A model generated the notes under the pieces. The model was not told where the DNA came from, did not search any database, and saw only the letters and a program-made list of their open reading frames with translations. From Apium graveolens (lineage: Eukaryota; Streptophyta; Magnoliopsida; Apiales; Apiaceae), in assembly GCF_009905375.1 (NCBI RefSeq), contig NC_133653.1, positions 57,114,673 through 57,178,672 on the forward strand: a stretch of DNA of 64,000 nucleotides. Reading direction: 5' to 3'. Below, one piece after another: positions 25,489-37,702 of this stretch (positions are counted from its first letter, which is position 1; each line of letters starts with the position of its first letter). A program made the translations under genes and the position numbers.

Positions 25489-26375
25489 CTAAGTACGCAA
25501 ATATGCCATTATTAAAGGAAACATCTTTCAAGCATGAGTAACAATTTAAAAAGAAACTTTCCAAGAAAAAGTGGTGAGTCGGTGACAAAATTTTAGATGT
25601 GATCATTTCCACGGAGAAATTTGAACTTACTAATCTGCACGAGTGTATCAGCACAGGAATTTGATACAACACAGTGGATCATTCTCAATGTCTAATGAAC
25701 TGTTTTTTATCCACAATACAAGTAATAATTTCAGAAGACACCACCAAGAAATGGCCTTTCTGACTATCGTATTAAATGAAGCAGATTGATTAGGGCACGT
25801 GTATTACAGGATCCTCTCCGGAATTTTAGTCCTGATTCCTTTCCCTTTTCTCTTGATTCTTACTATTGTCAAATTGATTGATAAAGTCTTGTGGCCTAAT
25901 GATATAGATAACGTGTACCCTAACCGGCTGTTAAAGTTGTCTTGTGCGGCGCCAAACTTTTTTTGTGAAAATTTAATTGCCATCCCTTCACTTGCTACTT
26001 TAGTATATCTTTGTAAGCATATATTTTCGTATGTGCGTGTGTGTTTCCATGTTCAAGAACAACAGAATTAAGCAACATTCTTAATCAGATAAGTTCAAAG
26101 TCATAGTTCATTAATTTACTACACATAATAATGTAAAAAAAGAAACATTGTCCACTGGTACCATAAAAGAAGAGATATAGTCACCAACTATAAGACCAGT
26201 ACAAGTTCAAACAAGTTTACACATTAAAAGTGAACTGGATACAAGCAAGCTATGGGAATTTACGGAGCTCCAACTAAATAGAACAATAACAGAAGCAAAG
26301 ATAGATAGTCAACATAGCAAAGCAACCAAGTAAGAACAGAAGGGAAGAGAAAAGACCATACCAATCCTCTTCCCG

Positions 26376-27755
26376 CTATTCAGTATCCGAAGGCAAATTT
26401 GAAGCTTCTTCAGATTCCATCAGCATAAGGTTCTTCAATCCAGGCCTCAACTCACGGTTAACAAATTCATCATACTCTCCACGATCCCCAGCTTTCTTCT
26501 TCACTTCTACAACCCTCAAAGACGGCGTCAATTCAAATATCTCCACAGCAATCGTCAACGGCCCCTTAACACCTTCCCTCGACCCTTCCAAACTCACACT
26601 ACAATCCTTCTTCCTCACATTAAAACTAACCATCTTAGCAATCTCCTCCAGCTTGGATATAATACTCGGCACCGGTGCTCGTGACACAAACCTCGAATGC
26701 TCTCCCCTCTCCTCAAACAACCCTGACAAATCAAACCCCGAACTCATCGAAATAATATCAAAAGCATTCAGACTAGCCGGTCTAGGCAAACCCGACTGCC
26801 TCCTCCGAATCTCCATCTCACTCTCCGACTCAGACACAGACGTATCTGACAAATAATCAATATCATCCTCCCCTTCACCCTTCAAACAAACCCGATCATC
26901 CTCCACATAAAACTTCACATGCTTAAAACCTTTCTTAAACCACCTATTACTCATAATCTCCGGAACCATAATCCTCGTATTTGGATTGGTATCAAGCAAC
27001 CTACTCAACAACCTAGTCAATTCAGGTGAAAACCATCTAGGACACCTAAACTCCCCTTTATAAATCTTCTTATACATAACCATTATATTCTGATCATGAA
27101 ACGGTAAATAACCGGCCATTAAAACAAACAAAATAATACCACAAGACCATATATCTACCTTAGCAGCAGCATACCCCTTCCTCCCCAAAACCTCGGGTGC
27201 CACATAAGCAGGCGTGCCGCAAAATGTATGAAACAATCCATCTCCCCTAATCTGCTCGGATATAGCACTCAATCCAAAATCCGAGACCTTAAGATCCCCA
27301 TCCTCATCCAACAAAATATTCTCCGGCTTCAAATCGCGATGAAACACACCTCGCGCATGACAAAACGCCACCGCAGAAATCAACTGCTGGAAATACTTCC
27401 TCGCAATCTCCTCCTTCAATCGGCCTTTGGCAACTTTACTAAAAAGTTCTCCGCCTTTGACATACTCCATCACGAAGAAAATCTTGGACTTGGTCGCCAT
27501 AACCTCAAACAATTGCACAATATTCGGGTGGCGCACGCGTCTCAATATCGAGATCTCGCGCTTAATATGATGTATCAAGCCCCCTTTAATGATCTGTTCC
27601 TTTTCAATGACTTTAATCGCGACATTTTCATTAGTTTTGATGTTTCTTGCCACGTAGACTTTGGCGAAAGTCCCGTGGCCTAGAAGCTTCCCGATTTCGA
27701 ATCGGTTGAGTAAAAGGCCTTGGGATTCTTGCCTGGTGGTGGTTTTGGAGGCCAT
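26376..27755 (-). CDS. CIPK12-like: CBL-interacting Ser/Thr protein kinase, CIPK12/CIPK19-like
   Basis: This intact single-exon ORF of 459 aa belongs to the plant SnRK3/CIPK family, kinases switched on by calcineurin B-like calcium sensors in ion and stress signalling. Kinase features seen are the glycine loop GHGTFAKV (26-33), ATP lysine K48, E67, catalytic HRDLKPEN (D141), DFG (159-161) and APE (186-188). The activation loop has FCGTPAYVAPE. The regulatory part holds the CBL-binding NAF motif (N330-A331-F332 in PASLNAFDIIS) and a PP2C-interaction-like stretch at about 366-391 (ISKLEEIAK...VRKKDC.VSLEG). It ends LPSDTE, the same tail I recall for Arabidopsis CIPK12. The ATG at 27755 gives the normal N-terminus ahead of NRFEIGKLLG. 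It is probably cytosolic or recruited to membranes by its CBL partner. It could be any of the CIPK12/18/19 group, since orthology needs a tree. Confidence 0.96.
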   Translation of the reverse strand: MASKTTTRQESQGLLLNRFEIGKLLGHGTFAKVYVARNIKTNENVAIKVIEKEQIIKGGLIHHIKREISILRRVRHPNIVQLFEVMATKSKIFFVMEYVKGGELFSKVAKGRLKEEIARKYFQQLISAVAFCHARGVFHRDLKPENILLDEDGDLKVSDFGLSAISEQIRGDGLFHTFCGTPAYVAPEVLGRKGYAAAKVDIWSCGIILFVLMAGYLPFHDQNIMVMYKKIYKGEFRCPRWFSPELTRLLSRLLDTNPNTRIMVPEIMSNRWFKKGFKHVKFYVEDDRVCLKGEGEDDIDYLSDTSVSESESEMEIRRRQSGLPRPASLNAFDIISMSSGFDLSGLFEERGEHSRFVSRAPVPSIISKLEEIAKMVSFNVRKKDCSVSLEGSREGVKGPLTIAVEIFELTPSLRVVEVKKKAGDRGEYDEFVNRELRPGLKNLMLMESEEASNLPSDTE

Positions 27756-27897
27756 TGAGAGGGGGGGTTTGTGTGTATAGGTTGGAATTGTGTGTATAGA
27801 TTAGGGATTTGAGGTGGGGGTTTCAAGTGCCATTGAAAGAGGGGGTCTTTGAGCTGTAATAATTTAGTAAAATGATGACAGTTCAAGGGAGTTGAGA

Positions 27898-27905
27898 TAT
27901 TTATA
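27898..27905 (-). promoter_or_regulatory. Candidate TATA box of the CIPK gene
   Basis: On the minus strand this reads TATAAATA, about 143 bases upstream of the CIPK ATG, which leaves a plausible 5' leader of roughly 110 bases. It lies in a 12-base stretch GATATAAATATC. No other equally good TATA site lies closer to the ATG. Confidence 0.55.
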
Positions 27906-30900
27906 TCACAAATGACTTGTATACACTATACACATTACACAATACAGCCTTGTATTTGTATGTTTGTGTCATATGTGTATCGTGTTTGTTTTTGTGGTTG
28001 TGAATTTGAATTACTATTTATTCACAAATCATAACGTTAGATATTGGGAATATAATCTCATTTCTTTTTAGGGATGTGTTATCATAGATTTATCAGGAAT
28101 TGACTATACAGTCAAATATTTTTGAGCTGTTTATGAAAAATTGGCCAATTTATGCATGGAGATATATCAGAAGTAAATATTTTTTTTTTGACTGAATATC
28201 AGAAGTAAATATTAATTGTATGAAAAATAGTAATTATTATCGTTTAAATTAGTTAAGCAGGAAAAATATTTTAAATAATTCTTTTTGAATAATTGGACTT
28301 ACGTATCTAATAAATAATTTTTATACTGACCAATAAAGCGATAAGCAAAGTTTAATTTTGGAAACTTTTGTTATTGAGTCCATCAATTAGGATGAATATC
28401 AAAAATAATTAAATCAAACATAATTAAGTATTCGTATCATAAATATTAATATATTTTATGTGTGTTAATGACAGAATTTACAGAATAACATTTTTATTTA
28501 TTAATTTTTTACAATATTGGAAAAAAAGATATTTTTTTCCATTTTAAAGTAACAGAACATGGAGAAAACGAAGATGAGATAAATTGTAAATGTATTAAAC
28601 ATCTATCTTACATGAGTACAAAATATTTGAATAGGAAAAAAACAAAATGTTATTATTAATTTAGTTAGCATATGAAAAAGGAATTGATTTGTAACTTAAT
28701 TTAGGCAACGATAGTATAAACAAGCCAAACACCGTTGAGTTTTTGAGTATTCATGTTTCGATTTTTTAAAAATTTATCAAATTTAAATTTCTACCAAATT
28801 AATATTTTTGTTCATGTATGACTGAATGAGAAAAAAAATTATTGGTGAGCATGTTCACGAAGAATTTCTGAATATATTTCACAAACTATGTTCACGAACA
28901 ACTCATCTTACAAACTTGTTCTCACGAATCATGCTTGTTTTTTTAAATAAATACAAAAATATCACATAAAAAATTAAAAACCTCATAAACCAAAAAAAAA
29001 AAAATTGGGTGTTTAGCATTTAATTTTGATAAAATTGTGTTATTCTATTTAGATAATGATATATAGATAGTAATTGAATGTATGAACATAATTTAATAAA
29101 ATAGTTACATATTTATCAGTTAGTATGTATTATAATTTAAATTCTACATATATATAAATTATAAAAAAATTAACAAATGAAATAAATTGAGTAAAAAATA
29201 GGAATTTGTATATAAATATACAAAATTATTCACTACCTATTATGTGTTTATAAAACATTTTTATGAGTTTATATAAGTAATAGCCCGTATAATTATTCAC
29301 GAGATATATTAATAAATGTGACGCATTATGATCAAGAATGTGTTCATAAACTATAATAACATACATGTTCACGAACTTTGTAATCAAATTTATTCACAAA
29401 ATTTCAAATCGAACTATGTTGTTTAATTTTATACAATTTATAAACTGAATTTTAAAAATTGTGTTAATTTTCAACATATTTATAAATCGAATCGACTCGA
29501 ATCAAATTAAATATTTTTTGAACTGAACACCAAATTTTTCATGAACGTATCGACTCATTTATATCTCTACTTATAATAAAATCCATCTACTAGATATAAA
29601 TTTCATTTTCAAATGACGATCAATATTAAAATGTAAATCGCTCTTGATGATTTTTTCTAAAATAATTATTTTTTCGATCTTATACTCATGTGAGTTCCAC
29701 CTCATAGGTTAAATACAAGTTAACTTAACCAAATTGTATAGTGTATTTAGTTTTTACCGTTAGAGTACAGGAGAATGAAATTGTAGTTTATATCGTTTAA
29801 GCAAGAAAAAGCACATTTATACTTGTACTTGTACTGCAAAGAAAAGCAGCTAAAAGCGGAAGCATTTTAGATAGCTAGATAAGATTTGGTATTCAGGTTT
29901 AGAAACTTGCAAGCTAAAACCTGTTTCTCAGCTGGAGGTGGAGAAATGATAACATTAACATATAACCTAATTTACGAGGAAAAGGACGTCAATATATGTA
30001 GTCACACAAAGAAAGATTTGTAATACTTAAACTTTGCTCCCTTTGGTTGAAATTAGTATATCGTAAAAATCGGAAATCGGGGAAAATCGATCGAACTAAC
30101 TTTGGGATTAATTGAAAATCGGGAATTAATCGGAAAAATTAATTGGATTAAAAATTGGATGTATTATAATATTAAATTATATTTAATATATTATTATGAT
30201 TATAATTAGTTATTTATTAACAAATAGATATTTATTATATCATAATTTCTTCATATTTAAATAAATATAGTATTTTAATTTTAATAAATAATTATATATA
30301 CTTCAATGTAGAAGAATACGTACGGATTAATCGAATTTCAAAAATCGAATCGATTGGGTATCTTGCAAAAGATTAATCGGGAATTAATCGGTAAATCGGA
30401 TATTTTTGAAATACCGATTGAAATGAGTAATGAATTGAAATAAAATTTGAATTACATATTACGAATTTAGAATTTAGAATTTAGAATTTATTTCCAGGGT
30501 CAAATAACCAGTCGAACGCTCTCCGGTCTTCTTACGACACATTCGCATCGATAATTCTACAATTAAATTAAGTTATGATATCATGTTAATTAATTAAGAA
30601 AACCCCCAACGAAATCTTGTGTTATAACAAATGTTATTGAACTCTTTTCTCAATTATATAATACACTATGATGGATAAAAATATATACAAATATTAATAT
30701 CATAAAAGATAGTATTTAATTTAAATAAATGGGATGATAGGATTGAAACTTGAAATTGTCTCTAAATCAAGTTGAGATATCATGTTAACTAATTAATAAT
30801 TTTAAAATTTTAAGATATCAAATTAAGGCCCAATGTGATTATTGCAGACAATTTATAATTTACCGATATATCTGATGTATGTATATTAAAAGTTATAAAT

Positions 30901-31554
30901 TTAATATGCTGACACTTTTAATTCATGAAGACATTGAACTACAGGTGATAACAAATTTAAGAGCCATAGAATATGGATCATCAAGAATTGACTTAGTGGG
31001 CATGAACAACTAAAAGTTAGAACAGGTTCATATCGGCATGTGCAAACATTGTCGTAGCCATGACTTCGTCTTCAAATGATCTGCATAGATTCAACATTAT
31101 CAAGTATAGTAAGAAAATTGTAATAGAATTGATTCCATTTTTATTATCAAATGAACTCCATGATTTTTATGCTCTACAAATTATCATGTAAATTCGTATG
31201 TCTAAAACAATATAAGTGGGACTTCTAAGTGGCCAAACCAAAAGATCGTAAGATTAGAGGCAGATTATGGTAAGATGATTCTTAGAAAATATATAATTTT
31301 ACGTATAATTTAATTATAATTATAAATGTTATTGAAATTTTTAATTAATCGTAACTGATAAGACATAATTATTTTTAAAAAAAATAATTTTAATATAATA
31401 AATAAAAACATAAAAAATTTCAAATAGACAAAATTTAAAACATACATATTAAAATATAAATTTCTAAAAACAAAATGGTAAAGATAAAAAAATACAATAT
31501 TTACATAATATGAGCAACAATTTTATCATATTTTGCATTCTAGATATTATAAAC
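27906..31554. other. AT-rich intergenic region upstream of the CIPK gene
   Basis: I find no gene in these 3.6 kb. Beyond the CIPK promoter it holds AT-rich sequence, a TTTAGAA-type short tandem run near 30465-30490, and a dispersed AATCGG-rich repeat at about 30060-30415. Confidence 0.6.
30060..30415. repeat. Diverged repeat rich in ATTAATCGG words
   Basis: AATCGGGAATTAATCGG occurs at both ends of this stretch (near 30117 and 30375), with further AATCGG and ATCGATCG/AATCGATT words between and around an AT-rich centre. It looks like an old repeat of unknown class. Confidence 0.4.
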
Positions 31555-31555
31555 C

Positions 31556-31690
31556 AAACTAAACATACCCAGTATATCCCGCTTTCGGAGGGTAAGATGT
31601 ACGCAGGCTTCCCCTCATTCAGAAAAATGAAGAGGTTGTTTCCCGAAAAACCCCCGACTTGTGTTGTACAATATATAAAAAAGTGTCAAA
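31556..31690 (-). mobile_element. SINE-like fragment
   Basis: The stretch with ATCCCGCTTTCGGAGGGTAA, GATGTACGCAGGCTTCCCCT and AGAGGTTGTTTCCCG resembles the reverse complement of the body of tRNA-derived plant SINEs of the Au type (GTACGCAG.CTT.CCC ... AGAGG.TGTTTCC). The tRNA-like head with A and B boxes is not convincing, so this is probably a partial copy. The MULE 1 transposase remnant starts about 50 bases after it. Confidence 0.4.
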
Positions 31691-33088
31691 ATTTTTTAAC
31701 TAAAAATATAAAATTTGATGACATAATGTACTCCTAGGCAGCCAACCAAACCTAGACAGAGCAAGTCATCAAAGCAGCCTACACCACCAAGAGAAGCCAC
31801 ACCAGATGAATATGAACATGAACATGACAGTCAATTTCCATTTAGCACACAGTGTAAACAAGACATTGAGCAAGATATTGGGGATATAGAGGGCCACTAT
31901 AAATCTTTCTCTGACCCTGATGATCGTGACTTTGAATTTAGAGATGAAGAAAGTAGTGATGAGAGCTAGTATTCAGATACTTCTAACAAGGATGAATCTG
32001 ATGATGATTTGATATTTAAGCTAAATGTTGATGACTTGGGAGAGGATGAGAAAGATGGTGAGCAAAGTGATGTTGCCTCATCTATCTATGCTGGTTCTGA
32101 TGATGAGAGGATGGTGGCCAACTCAAGTGATGAAGATGCCATTAGTTACCCTGTTTTCAATGAGAAGGTGGACATGATAAGGCCCACATTCAAGTTGGGC
32201 CTTTTATTTAGAGATTCAAAAATATTTAGAGAAGCAGTAAACAGATATGCAATAATTGAAAGAAGGCCCATAAAGTGAAGTATTTTTGCCAACCACCCTG
32301 TCAGTGGAAGGTCTATGCTTTTTCATACCAAGAGACCCCTAATTTTCAGATCAAGACACTTTACAATAAATACACCTTTTTGCCTACCTTCAAACAAAAG
32401 CATATCAATTCCAAGTGAATTGCAGATTACTATGAGACAGAGATAAGGATGAATCCTACTTGGCCTGTGGATGCCTTCCAGAAAAAAATTGTCAATAACC
32501 TAAAATATGATGTCAGCAAGCATTATGTTTATAGAGCCAAAAAGAGAGGTCTAATCAAGGTTGCTGGTACACATGAGGAGCGGTATAGTATGGTTTGGAG
32601 GTATGCACATGAATTGAAGAAGGTGCTTCCAGAATCAACACTCAAGGTGCTTATTGAGAACCCAAATGCCGGTGCAGAGACAGGTAGATTTCTGAGATTT
32701 TATGTGTGCTTGCAAACACTAAAAACCGCTTTCATGGAGAATTGTAGGAAGCTTGTTGGTTTGGATGGCTGCCACTTAAAAGGACCTTACGGAGGTCAAC
32801 TTTTAGCAGCTGTGGGTATAGATTCCAATAATGGCATGTACCCTGTGGCATGGGCCATAGTGGAGACAGAGAACACTGATGCTTGGACATGGTTTTTGGA
32901 ATACTTTTGCCAAGATATCAAGATTATAAACGACGAGGAATGGACATGTATCTCAAATAGACAAAAGGTGCAAAAATGTTATCATTTGTCAATGTCATAA
33001 TTTGCTTGTTTTTGACATTTTTCAGGAATTGATAAATGCATTAGACTCTGTGGTTCTCAATGCTGAACACAAATTCTGTGTAATGCAT

Positions 33089-33696
33089 TGTTAGGTCACA
33101 CACACCGTAGAGGGGGGGTGAATACAGTGTATAGCACAATCAAATCGAACTCTAATAACTCAAGTAACAGAAGACAAATTTTATTCAAAATAATAAACTC
33201 TGTTACAGTATGGAACTGTCCTCTCTCAGTGATGAACAAATATCACGAGAGCTGCTAGGGTTACAATGAATAATCTTCTCGATAATGATAACACTTATAG
33301 TGTAAACCCTATGTCTGTGTTTATATACTACACAGTTACAAGATAATCGCTAATTGATATGGAATATAATTCTGCTTCCTAAAATATATCAATCAGATAT
33401 CTTTTCTTCCAAGTATTTCATTCTTCACGGAATTCCTTCTTCATGCATATCTCTTCTTACATTTGTCTAGATCTTCTCTTCCTGTAAATCAGCTGCCTTC
33501 CTTATCTGAATATTTCCTTTAAGTCCTGATATTATCTTCTGATAAATATCTCCTGAACCTTAAGTACTGATGACTTAAGTTCTGACTTCAGTATAAGTAC
33601 TGATTTTAGTTAAGTACTGATTTGTCCTGTTTAAGTAAGATCTGAAAAACTAAACATAAATCATATTAGACATGACATTATCAAATATATCTAACA
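33089..33696 (-). repeat. 3' LTR of Copia element 2
   Basis: It runs from TGTTAGGTCACACACAC to TATATCTAACA (plus-strand text) and is 608 bp. It lacks a 48-bp stretch found in the other LTR at about 46348-46396. Confidence 0.95.
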
Positions 33697-33710
33697 ATCT
33701 CCCCCAACTT
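33697..33710 (-). other. Polypurine tract of Copia element 2
   Basis: On the minus strand it reads AGTTGGGGGAGATT immediately before the LTR start TGTTAG, the usual Copia plus-strand primer. Confidence 0.8.
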
Positions 33711-33899
33711 GTAAATTAGCATAATATACAAGTTTAACAGATATTTGATGATGTCAAAAATATTAAGTACAAATGCATGAGAATTTGACTAGATAACTAC
33801 AACTTACAGTCCTTAAAGCTTTACCAACTTTAACTTCTGATAACAACTTCAGTCTGTATACATATCAGAATTTGAGCAGTTGTAGATCTTGACTTGGCT

Positions 33900-36800
33900 T
33901 CACTTTCTGATCTCTCTGATGTCAGGAGTTGTTCTGAGATAGTTCTTTAACAAACATCTCTCAGCATATCTGAGTTCATCAATCATCCTCCTTTTAGCAT
34001 CTTTAAGTTCTGCAGAATCTTCACCAGTTTGAAAGATTGCAGCCCTGAGATCATTAATTTTAGCTTTCCTTATGTCCTGATCCAGTCTGATCAAATATGC
34101 ATTGTCAGACTCAAGATTGAATTCCACAGCCTTGTAACCCAGAAAGGTAGTTATAATCTTAGCAGAGTTAGGCTTCATCTTAACAATATCACCCTTGTGA
34201 TCTCTGTACTTTGGAAGATATATGCTGTCAGACTTAACAGAATAAAGCCTTTTCTGTTTCTGAATTTGACTCTTCAAATACTTTGCAGCACTTTCTGTTA
34301 TTTTGTCATTCACTTGAAGTAAGAATAATACATGTTCCAATTCTTCAAAATACTTCAGTGGAATGGCATTTTCCCCTATATGATAAATCCTACAATCTGT
34401 CATTAAGTACAACAAGATGTGTTCTCTCAAGTAGGTATGGTAAACCATCTGTACAGATTCTAGTTGATTCAATCTTTCAGGAGTTGCTCCAATACCTGGT
34501 TCACTTAAGGAAGTTGGATCATTGGTTGTGTTCTGTATTCTTCTTTCATCAGCACTACCCAATCCAGATTTATCTCTTGCTTCCTTTCCAGTAACCACTC
34601 TTGCTTCAAAACCACTTGCAGTAGTCTTCAAAGGTTGAGTCTGTTTGGCTTTGGTGAATCCTGGTAGGAGTATCTTTGAAGGTTTAACATGAGCAATGTC
34701 AGAGGTTTCCTTTGATTTATCTTCTGATATCAAGTTAACTTGAGCTATGTCAGAGGTTACTTGCTTCTTTGAAATATCAGAACTAATTATATCTTTACTC
34801 TGAACAACTTGAGCCATGTCAAAGGTTGTCTTAGAAATTTTTCTTGAATTCAGAGCAAGATCAACATCTTCAACAGTAATTTCTTCATCAACAGGAGGCA
34901 CATAAACCTTGATAGGTTCACCAACTTTCTCTTTGCCCTTGGACCTTGGATCTATCTGCAATTGTGATTTAGCCTTGGTTGCTTCAGGATTTGTTCTTTC
35001 TTTTATCACAATGCCTTTGGCCTTAGGAAGTTTCTTTTTACCAACAGAAGCTTCAGATTTAGAATTGACTTTTTCTGACTTAAGTCTAGCTTCTTCTTCC
35101 ATCACACTTTCCAAGTCCATTCCTGGATTTTCTTTCAGAAATAACTGTCTTGATATTTCTTCATCAAGATCCAAAAGTTCATCAGAACTTATCCTTTTAC
35201 CAGTAGCAGAAGTAATTCTTTTTCCAGCATCAGAACTTGTCCTGTGACTTGTAATTTCAGCTCTTCTTGATGAGAAACTTCTACCTTAACCATGACCTCC
35301 ACCCATTCCAGAGTTTCCCTGGTCATCTTTTTCATCATCCTTCCCCTTCAGTATCTTAACAGTTTTGCATTTGGACTTAATTACTTTCTCCCCTTTTTGG
35401 CATCAGCAGGTAAGAGAAGAGAGACAAGCAATTCCACTGAGGCTTGGATTTCATCGAGTTGAGATTGCTGAGAAGCTTGATTTTTCAAAATATCATCAAT
35501 GTGAGACTGTTGCTTCTCTTGGGTCTTCTCAATGTACGCAACTCTGTCAAAGGTAGGTTGGAAGAATTTTTTCTTATCAATTTTCTGAGTCGTTTCTTGA
35601 TTGAGCAATTCTTCCTGAATTTTAGGTAACTTTGCATGAGTTGTTGAATGGAGACCTTGCAGATGTCTAGTACTCAATGCAGTGACTCGAAGCTGTGTCT
35701 TGAAATCATCATTAATTAACATTTCATCAGCTTTTGCCAAGTGCTCAGCAAGAATCTTTTCAGATGGAACAAAGGTAACTGAGTTCCATTCCTTAGTCCA
35801 CTCCTGTCCTCTAGGAGTTTCACTCCAAGGTACTGGTGCTGCTCTTGTAACAAACTTCTAAACTAGTTCAGATTTATGAACAGTTTATTGAGATGCATGT
35901 CCTGAAGGACCAGCTTCATCAGCATCTGCATTAATAGCAGCATCACCAGTATCATCAGCATATGAAGCATCAGAACTGACAGAATCAACATCTTCTGATA
36001 AAACAACCATATGAGAAGCAATTGAGGCTTCAGCATCATCCTCTAAGTGCTGATATGTTTCCAAGTTCTGATCAACAACCATATCCTGATGCTCACCTAT
36101 ATTCTGATCATCAACATCTAGATGCAGAGAATGTATTGTAGACAATTCTGGAGTTTGAGTAGCATCAGGAAAATGTGTTGTTGATGGATTAATTGATGTT
36201 GGAGCTTCTAAGTAGAGAACCTCAGGCACAACCAGGTTGTGAATATCAATTTCAGCACTTGTGCCTGGGTCTACAGGAGATATATTTTCATGTACAGGAG
36301 ACACAGATGGTGTGTTTGCCTTATCTGTAGCAGCTTCCTGAGTTGGGGACAATGAAGAGGGAGATGCAGTAGCTTCAACAAAATCTGGTTCTGTTGAGAT
36401 TAGAGATTCCTGATCTCCTTCATTAGCTGCTGCTTCCTCATCATCTGAAGTTGGCCTTTTAGATCTCTGTTTCTTGTATCTCTTTGAAGGTGGGGATTCC
36501 TTGGGAGGTTCAGCAGAAGTCATTCTTCTAAGCCTTTTGAGAAGCTTAGATCCCCCAATTCCAGAATCCTTCTAAGAAGGGACCTTCTCAGCTTCTTTAA
36601 CAACAGGTTCTGATGCAGAAACCTATTCCTCACTATCTGACTCATCTCTCAGAACAATCCTCCTTCTCTTCTGTGGTGTCTGAGGAACAGTCTTTGTCCT
36701 CTTGGGCTTGGGAGATGAAGGCTTCACAGTAGGTTCTGAGGATGAAGGTTGAGCTGTCTGTGAAGGTGTGAGATAAGTTTTGAGATATGTTTTGAGAGAG

Positions 36801-37702
36801 GGTTGAGGTATAGATGTATGTGTGGTATGTTCTGATGGTTGGTGTGGTGTTTGGGATGTGGTGGTAGGTTGAACATCAGGATAAACAGATCTATAGGTTT
36901 GAGGATCAGCATTTACCAGGATCTGTTTTACAGACTGAGGAATCTATAAAGGTCTAACCACCATTTTCTTAAGGTCGGCATTTACCAAGTCATTAAAAGC
37001 CCGTTTTGCAAGTTTAAAGGGTGGAAATAAGTCAGTGGTAGGTTGGGGTTCATCAGCACAACATAAATTATACATAAGCTGACAGAATCTAGCAAAGTAG
37101 ACAACATTCCTATCCTCTGTCATCCTATCCCTTATAAAACCTAGCACAGCACTTGCAAAATCAAAATGAGTTTGGTTAATAATAGCATACCCGATGTGCT
37201 GACTCATTATTGGAATGGCATCAAAGTTGGAACACTTATTACCGAAGGCTTTAGTGATGCAGTCGAAGAAAAAGCTCCATTCCTTTCTGATATGTGCTCG
37301 TTTCAACTGTCCAAGCTTAGCCAAACTCTGCTCATACCCCAAATTGGCCATGAGCTGCTGTAGAATTGGTTCCTCCGGTGTTGAGAAAATGCAGCCGTCT
37401 GGTAAATGTAAAGCCTTGCGAACTGTTCCAGGAGTTACCACATTCTCATCATCATTGACTTCAAAAACAATGCTGGGAGTACCAGTTGCACCACCATTAT
37501 CAAAATGCCCAGTCCGCCAAAACGTCAGAACTTGTTGGCTTGAAAAGACTGAAGGCTGGGTCAATGCATACCCAATTTCACTGTGTGCAAGAAGATCTTG
37601 CACAAAATGCAACTCAGATGGAGCTTCATCATGGTTTAAGATTGCAGCATAGTTGTTGGGAAGGAACTTGGCTCCATCTATGATCAAATCCTTAGGTGCC
37701 AT
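33900..37702 (-). pseudogene. Extra reading frame downstream of pol in Copia element 2 (broken)
   Basis: About 1,270 codons in the gag-pol sense, located where env-like ORFs occur in some Copia lineages. ATG at 37702 opens a 252-aa globular-looking block (MAPKDLIIDGAKFLPNNY; later GYALTQPSVFSSQQVLTFW and KEWSFFFDCITKAFGNKC). I associate this pattern with a domain found after RNase H in asterid Copia polyproteins. A Pro/Ser/Thr- and acid-rich middle (about 36900-35885) follows, then a predicted coiled stretch, then a Lys/Glu-rich tail to 33900 with KGIVIKE, KGKEKVGE and repeated SDIAQV-like units. Breaks seen: TAG at about 36945, stops near 36626, 36571, 35886 and 35865, a one-base frameshift near 35388 in a G run, and a stop near 35286. 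No signal peptide or clear membrane segment is visible, so I do not call it an envelope protein. Confidence 0.7.

Larger units (their letters stand above)
23191..26375. other. Intergenic region downstream of the CIPK gene
   Basis: No coding gene is supported. It holds two tandem duplications (about 24950-25099 and 25234-25488) and probably the CIPK 3' untranslated region near its right end. Short ORFs (25418-25672 minus, 25799-26071 plus) have no family signature. Confidence 0.5.

Noticed and set aside
25418..26071. Two ORFs of 84-90 residues downstream of the CIPK gene
   Set aside because: No recognisable domain. One overlaps the tandem duplication, and the composition is that of intergenic AT-rich DNA.
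23580..26375. A spliced 3' untranslated region for the CIPK gene (donor-like GTATGG just after the stop, acceptor-like TTTCAG far downstream)
   Set aside because: The splice-like words are weak and common in AT-rich DNA. Transcript evidence would be needed.
34029..34594. Plus-strand ORFs opposite the extra Copia frame (also 34909-35247, 37166-37683 and similar)
   Set aside because: They are shadows of the minus-strand frame, which has the biased Lys/Glu/Ser composition and the related copy at 62338.
33900..37702. Calling the extra Copia frame an envelope gene
   Set aside because: The position fits, but I see no signal peptide, transmembrane anchor or cleavage-like features.
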